Assembly (NCBI GenBank): GCA_026873275.1
Contig: JANTUC010000009.1
Span: 1,736,001-1,800,000 of the forward strand
DNA from: Pseudopithomyces maydicus
Taxonomy: Eukaryota; Ascomycota; Dothideomycetes; Pleosporales; Didymosphaeriaceae
Direction: 5' to 3'
DNA: 64,000 nt
Made by a program: the position numbers and the translations under genes. Positions within the stretch are counted from its first letter, which is position 1; every line of letters starts with the position of its first letter. Under the pieces are notes generated by a model, which searched no databases, was not told where the DNA came from, and worked only from the letters and a program-made list of their open reading frames with translations. Below, piece after piece: positions 58,381-64,000 of the stretch.

Positions 58381-59830
58381 TAGCGGAGAGCTAGCTGGAG
58401 GAATGGCTGGATTTGCGTGTGGCAACTACGGGAGCGGAGACGATAGCGGTGGACTCTGCATCCTAGTGTTCAAAGCGCCTCTCGGGCGGACGGTACTAGG
58501 TAGTAGTACTGTGTGAATGCTGCCTCTGCAGCTTTGTCTCGAGCGTGCGCGCGCCCACGGTCATGCAGACAGTGCGGATGCGATGGCTGATGGCACGTCA
58601 TACGCCAGGTGCTCGTGTGGCTCTCTCTCCAGCAGCAGCGCCTCATTTACCCGGCAGACACGCGCGTGTGAGCTCGCGACTGGCGAACGGGAGCGTGTCT
58701 GGCGTCACAGTGGGGGGAGACGGGTTTCAGACATTGCCATGGAAGCCTCCCAGGGTCCTCCTCCGCATATGCAGCCCAGCGCGCGCGATGCCTGTTCAGC
58801 TGTTCTGCGGCGGTGCGCTGCTTGTCGCCGCCCGCTCGGCAAATGCCGTCCATGGTTCAGTGCAAGGCGCAAGGTAAGATACAATATTATTCCGCTCCGA
58901 AGTGGACACGTGATGTCTGTCGTCGGAGCTTGTCTGATCCGTGTTCCGACGACCAACCCAGCAGCGAACCCAAACGTTGACATCAGAATTATCATCACAG
59001 TCATAGCAGACTACGCTTACTCTGGGCCTTGCAGCTCAACTTGAATGAAACAGTGCGAGCCGGCCATTGATACGTTTTTCCATGGTGATTGCTTATATGT
59101 ACTCATCAAGACCAACTAGTTGACCATGCACGTATATGTAGGAATTTATGTATCTAATACAATGCACGTATTCAACAAATAGAAAGAGTAAACAGCATTA
59201 CTACCATCCGCCAATAACGTTATTTTGAAAATAATATGACATCCAGCCCGTATGAACATTCACAAAAACTCATCAATTCTATTCACCGTCCCGCGTATGG
59301 TCTGTTGTTCTGATACCCTTTTATGTGACGAATAAACTCACAGCTTCTGGCTTTCCATTTGATAGCGTCGAGATAATCTGGCTAGGTAGGTAGGCACCTA
59401 ACGATTGGATCACGTGCTCGAGCTATGACGTCATTTTCAGAGAACAGAAGGGTGCCCTCGAACCTCAGTATCGTCCATTCGAGGACATGATGGGAATGAT
59501 TGCTGGGTAATAGTTCAGTGATTACAGCGCAGTCGCAATGATTTGGTCAGCTTCTCACAACGACGATCGTGTGATTTAAGAATTACTGGCAACTGAATGA
59601 CTGACTATAGCGCAGTAAATAACATTCATAGCGGGATTGGTATTTTTTATACCGGCGTCTCATAGAATGTAAATATTAAAGAGGTCCACCTCCTCTAGCT
59701 CGGTATGTTAACCAATTAAGTTTATCCCTTGAGCATCATCTGGTAGAAAAAAAATCAAAAGCAGCAGAATGATTGTTTGGATAAGAAGATGATTGCAACT
59801 ATCTTCGTTTATTGAAAAGTGATCCGAATT
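58381..59830. other. Intergenic region
   Basis: Promoter of the DUF676 gene and 3' flank of the STAND-N-domain gene. A plus-strand frame of 175 codons at 58517-59044 starts with ATG but has no motif and odd composition; I do not call it. The right part is AT-richer and featureless. Confidence 0.45.
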
Positions 59831-60823
59831 TTATCTTCTTTTTTTCGTCTTGCTCCCTTTGTTTCGTATCATCGCGCTCGGATGAACCCCTCCCGCATTC
59901 TTGCTGCGCAGCTTATCGAAATCCACGACCATATAGCCACCCATGGCCGTGGAATCTGAGCCCTCGGCACTGATATCCGACACATTCATGTCATGGTTCA
60001 TCTTCAACTCTGCAGGCGCGTTGATGTATCCACCCAGTGCCAATCCGCCTTGGGTAGCTTTGACCCCATGAACTCTGATACCAGTGCGTGCGAAGTGGGT
60101 GGCGGAGTATGCGTCATCGTACATCTTCGCGAGTAGCTTATTCGCATTCTGCGGATCACCGAGCTCTGCTACAAGTTCCTGTGATTCATTGTCCGTATTT
60201 TGCAAAGCTTCTGGCATACGACTCAGGCATTGTTCCACAGAGTCGATCTTGCTGACATTCTCATTCTTCTCTTTTACGAGTTTTCCTTCATGCTCTTTCA
60301 ATTGTTTCTCCTTCGTTGGATTCATGCCAGCCAGCTCGACATTAGTCAGACTTCACGTCATTAGCAGATGCGCGAGTTGAAGGACAATGGATTCTGCATA
60401 CACAGTGGCGGTTCCCAGTGAAACGATGAGTGTCAGCTTCGTGTCTCGCAATTGCTCTCTAAACCCAGCAATTCTGTCTTCTCCGAAATGGACTTTGATT
60501 CGGGTCCACAAGCTAATTTTGTCACCTGCCGTATCTTCTGTCCACTTGCTTAATAGTCGCGCAAAGCTGTCGCAAGCTCGACTGCATGTTTCGAGAGCTT
60601 TGTTGATTCCTTCACTCCCTACGATCTTCGATTGAGGATTTTGTGTAGCACTAGACAGTTGCTTCAATTCTATATGCAGAACATTTAGGTCTTCATTGAT
60701 ATTGGAGATGACCTCGGGCGCATCTTTGATGCCATTGATGGTATTGATGAGATATTCAGTGCTTTGAATTGTGGCTGTTACGACGGCGAGTACGCCAGCA
60801 GCAATGCTGAGTGGGTCAGCCAT
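59831..60823 (-). CDS. HeLo-like/STAND N-terminal domain protein with C-terminal Gly/Ala motif repeats
   Basis: Begins MADPLSIAAGVLAVVTATIQ, the typical hydrophobic first helix of the fungal STAND N-terminal (HeLo-like) domain, and continues helical to about residue 140. A coil follows (KEKQLKEHEGKLVKEKNENV), then two Gly/Ala-rich stretches: GIRVHGVKATQGGLALGGYI (60082-60023) and MNVSDISAEGSDSTAMGGYM (59989-59930), and a basic tail. The first stretch matches the N-terminus of the divergent NLR gene. HeLo-like domains can form membrane pores when a C-terminal amyloid motif is seeded; that role is inferred here. A TGA at about 60354-60352 interrupts the single frame. A 69-nt phase-0 intron (60403-60335, GTGTAT..CGAG) removes it and gives 307 residues; the donor is weak, so decay by one stop is the alternative. 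Confidence 0.75.
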
Positions 60824-61422
60824 GATGACTTGAAAAGATTCGCGAAGTGAAGAGAAATACGTGAGGGCATGATTGTTCAGGTAACTACACGTTTGCGATA
60901 TGATCCAAAGTCCTATCAGAGGTTCTGGACTCGTAGTGGCTTAGATGCAAGACTAGGTACTTAATTTTACTATTTGTGTGCGGCTGATGTTCTGGAATAG
61001 TGGTTTATGTTAGTTCTAGCACAGTTCCGAAACTATTTGATGGACAGATTGACTGTGGTGTTGCGCTAGAGCTGTACTAGACTGTTCAGCCGCACCCAGC
61101 CAACCAGACTAATATCATAGATCCAGTCGCTGACCCAATGTTATTCTGTGCTGCAACTGCATGATGTCCGCGATTGATCATTGGTCCAGTAGTACAATGG
61201 GCTTGTCTAGACAGTTGCTGGCTCGTGCCATGATGGGAATTCATTAGCTGATTGCTGCCACAATCTACCCCACGCATCAATCGGATATTTGAAATCAGTG
61301 TCGCTTTCCAATTTCTGACGTATTGCACTTACATCAAGGCAAGAGAAAATAGCATAGGATGGTATTTGTTATCTTTGATATTGGAAACATTCCACCACGA
61401 AAGGAAGCCAAGAACCAGCAAC
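60824..61422. promoter_or_regulatory. Bidirectional promoter region of the effector-NLR pair
   Basis: 599 bp between the two divergent start codons with no frame of its own that has a motif. It should carry both promoters, so the two genes may be co-expressed. No shared upstream element could be identified by eye. Confidence 0.5.
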
Positions 61423-64000
61423 ATGTCCGCTGAAATACCCCTAGCCGGAAATATCAGTGCACAGGGAATCTCCGCCAGTAATGGGGGAATAGCGCTTGCC
61501 GGTCGTGTTTCTATACACGGGGGCATGAACGTACAAGTACAACAAAATTCTAGTGCGTAGGTCTATAGCAATAAATAAAGTTATAACTGACCAATGTAAA
61601 GATTCTCAAACCACCAAATTAGAGATTTGCAAAGAGGCTCTCTTTGTCACTGATCCTGTGATTGATCGTGCAGACTTGATCGATTTGAAGGGGAAAAGAG
61701 TGCCCGGGACTTGCGAATGGATCCTGACAAACGAGAAATATCAGAATTGGTGCAACCAATCCAGCGGCCTTCTTTGGATCTCTGGGCTCCCGGGCCAAGG
61801 AAAGACTATGATGTCCATATTTCTCACCGAAGAATTGGAGAGAACCAAGTCGAGGACAACTGATGTGATGTTTTTCTTTTGCGAACATCAGAAGAATAAC
61901 CGCAATACTTCACTCTCAGTTCTTCGTGGACTACTCTACCAGGTGTTGACAAAGAACGAAATGCTCGTGGATAAATTCTGGCCATATCTTGAAAGTGCGA
62001 AGAGCGGACGAGAAGATTACCACCAAGGGGGAAGAAAACATGATCAGGCTCTCGCGTCAGAAATAACACTGTGGAACATCTTCGTGGCTTGTATCAAGGA
62101 TTCAAGATGTCGCCCGATGGTGTTCCTCCTCGATGGTGTCGACGAATGTGTGAATACTGCATTCGTGAGAAAGTTTCTTTCGCTTTATGAAGACGGACTG
62201 AACGATGAGATGAAGACGTCTTTGAAAATAATTTTCGTCAGTCGGGACATTCGATATCTATACGGCCAGAAAAGGGTTTCTCTTGATCCGGATCATAAGG
62301 ACAGCGTCAAGTCGGATATCGAGACTTTTATATCGACTAAGATTACGGAGTTGAGAAAATACGTGGAAATTGACACACCAGCATGCAGGAAACTCAGAAA
62401 AACATTGCTATCTCGTTCAGAGGGTACGTTCCTATGGGTTGGATTCGTCATTGAAGAGTTATCCCATAAACGCACGGCTTCTGAAGTTCTCCTCACATTG
62501 GAAACCATCCCAAAGGGTTTGCATGCTATCTATAGCCGTGCAATTCTTCAGATCAATGAATCACACCGTGGTTTGGCTTCGAAGATTTTACGCTATGCTA
62601 CAGTCGCACTGCGCCAGTTGACCGTGGAGGAGCTGAGTCAAGCAGTAGGGATTCAGCCAACAGAAAATATCGGACTGGAAGAATTAGCACTAAACCACAT
62701 CAAAAATTGCGGCCAGCTCCTTGTTTTGAAGGACAGGAGGATAAGTCTGATTCATCAATCGGTTCGTGATTATCTTCTTCGTCCGGATATAGACCCAAAT
62801 ACTGTTCTGGAACAGTTCAGAGTGAAAGAAGAATCAGCACACTCTGAGATAGCACAAGTCTGTCTACAATCCTTGTTTGTAGGGGAAACAGATCAGGGAA
62901 AACTCCAAGGTGAATTTTTACAAAACGAAATCAGATGTCACAACCAGCACTATGATGATTCGGGGGCAGATATGCTCCATGATTACGCTTCGCGTGCCTG
63001 GTGTAGTCATGTCAAGAATGCGGGAAGTATGGGGTTGACGCTTCTCGCACCCTTTGAGCTTCAACTGGACCGAAACAACGATAATAAATACTGCCTGAAA
63101 ACTGGGCTTCGCCTCGATTATTTCAAAAGCTCATTTCATATGACTAGGTTGAATCTGTTCTGCGCTCGTGGAATAACATCCTGGGTTCGGGAAAAAATTA
63201 CAAGAAGAAAGGAAAAGCTTCTAATTGGGCATTCCAAGAGACGAGCCACTCAAGAGTACTATGAGGCACTTCATACTGCATCGATGTTTGGCCAAGAAGA
63301 GGTCGTAGAGTTACTACTTGAGCTCGGAGCGAACCCTGGTCGATCAAGGAAGCTTTCTATCCTTGAAAAGATCACATTGCTAGGCCCACGAATGGGGTTT
63401 CTTGACTTTGGATCAAGAGCAGATAACAATCCGAGCTTCGCGCATTTGCATCATATTGACAACCAGTCGAAACCAATTTTAGTGACGGCATTGTTGCTGG
63501 GTCACACCAAGGTCGTTGAAACCTTACTCAGGGCGGGTGCACAAATATCAGAAACTGATTCTTCCGGGAAAACCGCACTTCATTGGGCAGCGACTCGTGG
63601 ATATGCTCAGCTTGTTCAGATATTCATTGACTTTGGTGCAGGTAAGATTTTGTGTACAGCCTAGGCTTCAAGTGAAGACCTATTGTGGTTATTGATGACT
63701 AATGGAATAGATATCGATGCTACCGATTATCGAGGAGAAACCGCCTTGCACTATGCCTTATGGCCTTATCATAGGAAAGAGATCGTGGATATCCTTCTGA
63801 AAAATAAAGCCAATATCTTCGAGTGCGTCCTTTACAAATTAGCAGATCCCAACTCGTTTTCTTATGTGGATACTTGCGGCATGGGACCATACATCGCACA
63901 AAGATTGTTGCAACATGTACCGAACAAATTTCAAATAAGAAGGGAACTCCAGGATTGCCTAATAAAAGCCATCAGTTGTTGGAATTTTCGAATGGCACAG
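61423..64000 (+). CDS. NLR: N-terminal Gly/Ala motif, NACHT, ankyrin repeats (3' end outside window)
   Basis: Exons 61423-61552, 61602-63641 and 63711 to beyond 64000; introns 49 bp (GTGCGT..AAAG) and 69 bp (GTAAGA..ATAG), both phase 1. The first exon encodes only a 43-residue leader containing ISAQGISASNGGIALAGRVS (residues 11-30), with no classical effector domain. Then follow TCEWILTNEKYQNWC, the P-loop GLPGQGKT (105-112), Walker B FLLDGVDEC (218-226), a winged-helix-like region, and ankyrin repeats from about residue 600 (HTASMFGQEEVVELLLELGA, GKTALHWAATRGYAQLVQIF, GETALHYA). Fungal NLRs oligomerise on ligand binding and activate a downstream effector. The leader motif matches the adjacent divergent gene, which suggests that partner. 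The gene is open at the window end. Confidence 0.92.

Noticed and set aside
58517..59044. Plus-strand frame of 175 codons starting at ATG
   Set aside because: Cys/Arg/Ser-rich without motif, overlaps the DUF676 promoter side; no support as a gene.

Overview
The window comes from a filamentous ascomycete (Pezizomycotina; Dothideomycetes is my guess, not shown). The grounds are short GT..AG introns with CTAAC/CTGAC-like branch sites, AT-rich blocks full of TA-rich decayed retrotransposons (the signature of repeat-induced point mutation, RIP), and lineage-typical families: HET domain, CFEM/PTH11-like receptor, Clr5 domain, NACHT/ankyrin NLR, EthD domain, and an eIF3l subunit that budding yeast lacks.

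Layout. 1-10.6 kb is one AT-rich RIP block. It holds a chromodomain Ty3/Gypsy element (protease, reverse transcriptase, RNase H, integrase and chromodomain still readable between stops) with a retroposon inside its protease. That element appears to be inserted in the integrase of a second chromovirus. 10.9-27.9 kb is gene-dense: a coiled-coil protein, eIF3l, an EthD protein, a Clr5 protein, a short-chain dehydrogenase, a secreted pectin methylesterase, a histidine phosphatase, a HET-domain protein and a CFEM receptor. 27.9-38.4 kb has no convincing gene; from about 33.1 to 37.3 kb it is a strongly diverged tandem repeat array. 38.4-43.7 kb is a complete Vip1/Asp1-type inositol pyrophosphate kinase. 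43.7-51.9 kb holds microsatellites, two poorly known proteins, a 1.06-kb AT-rich insertion with a 12-bp target duplication, and a second degenerate tandem array. 51.9-58.4 kb holds a proline-rich protein ending in a cysteine cluster and a large DUF676 lipase. 59.8-64 kb holds a divergent pair: a small protein with a HeLo-like/STAND N-terminal domain, and a NACHT-ankyrin NLR that runs off the window.

Most interesting signal. The small protein's C-terminal half and the NLR's extreme N-terminus share a ~20-residue Gly/Ala-rich motif (8 of 20 identical, most of the rest conservative). The genes are head to head with about 600 bp between their start codons. This is the layout of fungal amyloid-signalling cell-death pairs (HET-S/NWD2, HELLP/PNT1), but I do not recognise the motif as one of the named families, so it may be an undescribed one.

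Second signal. Several otherwise intact conserved genes (eIF3l, the DUF676 lipase twice, the proline-rich gene, possibly the HET gene) are broken by single missing bases at or beside short G/C runs. This looks more like sequence error than gene decay. Exon models below were derived by hand from splice signals and reading-frame arithmetic.
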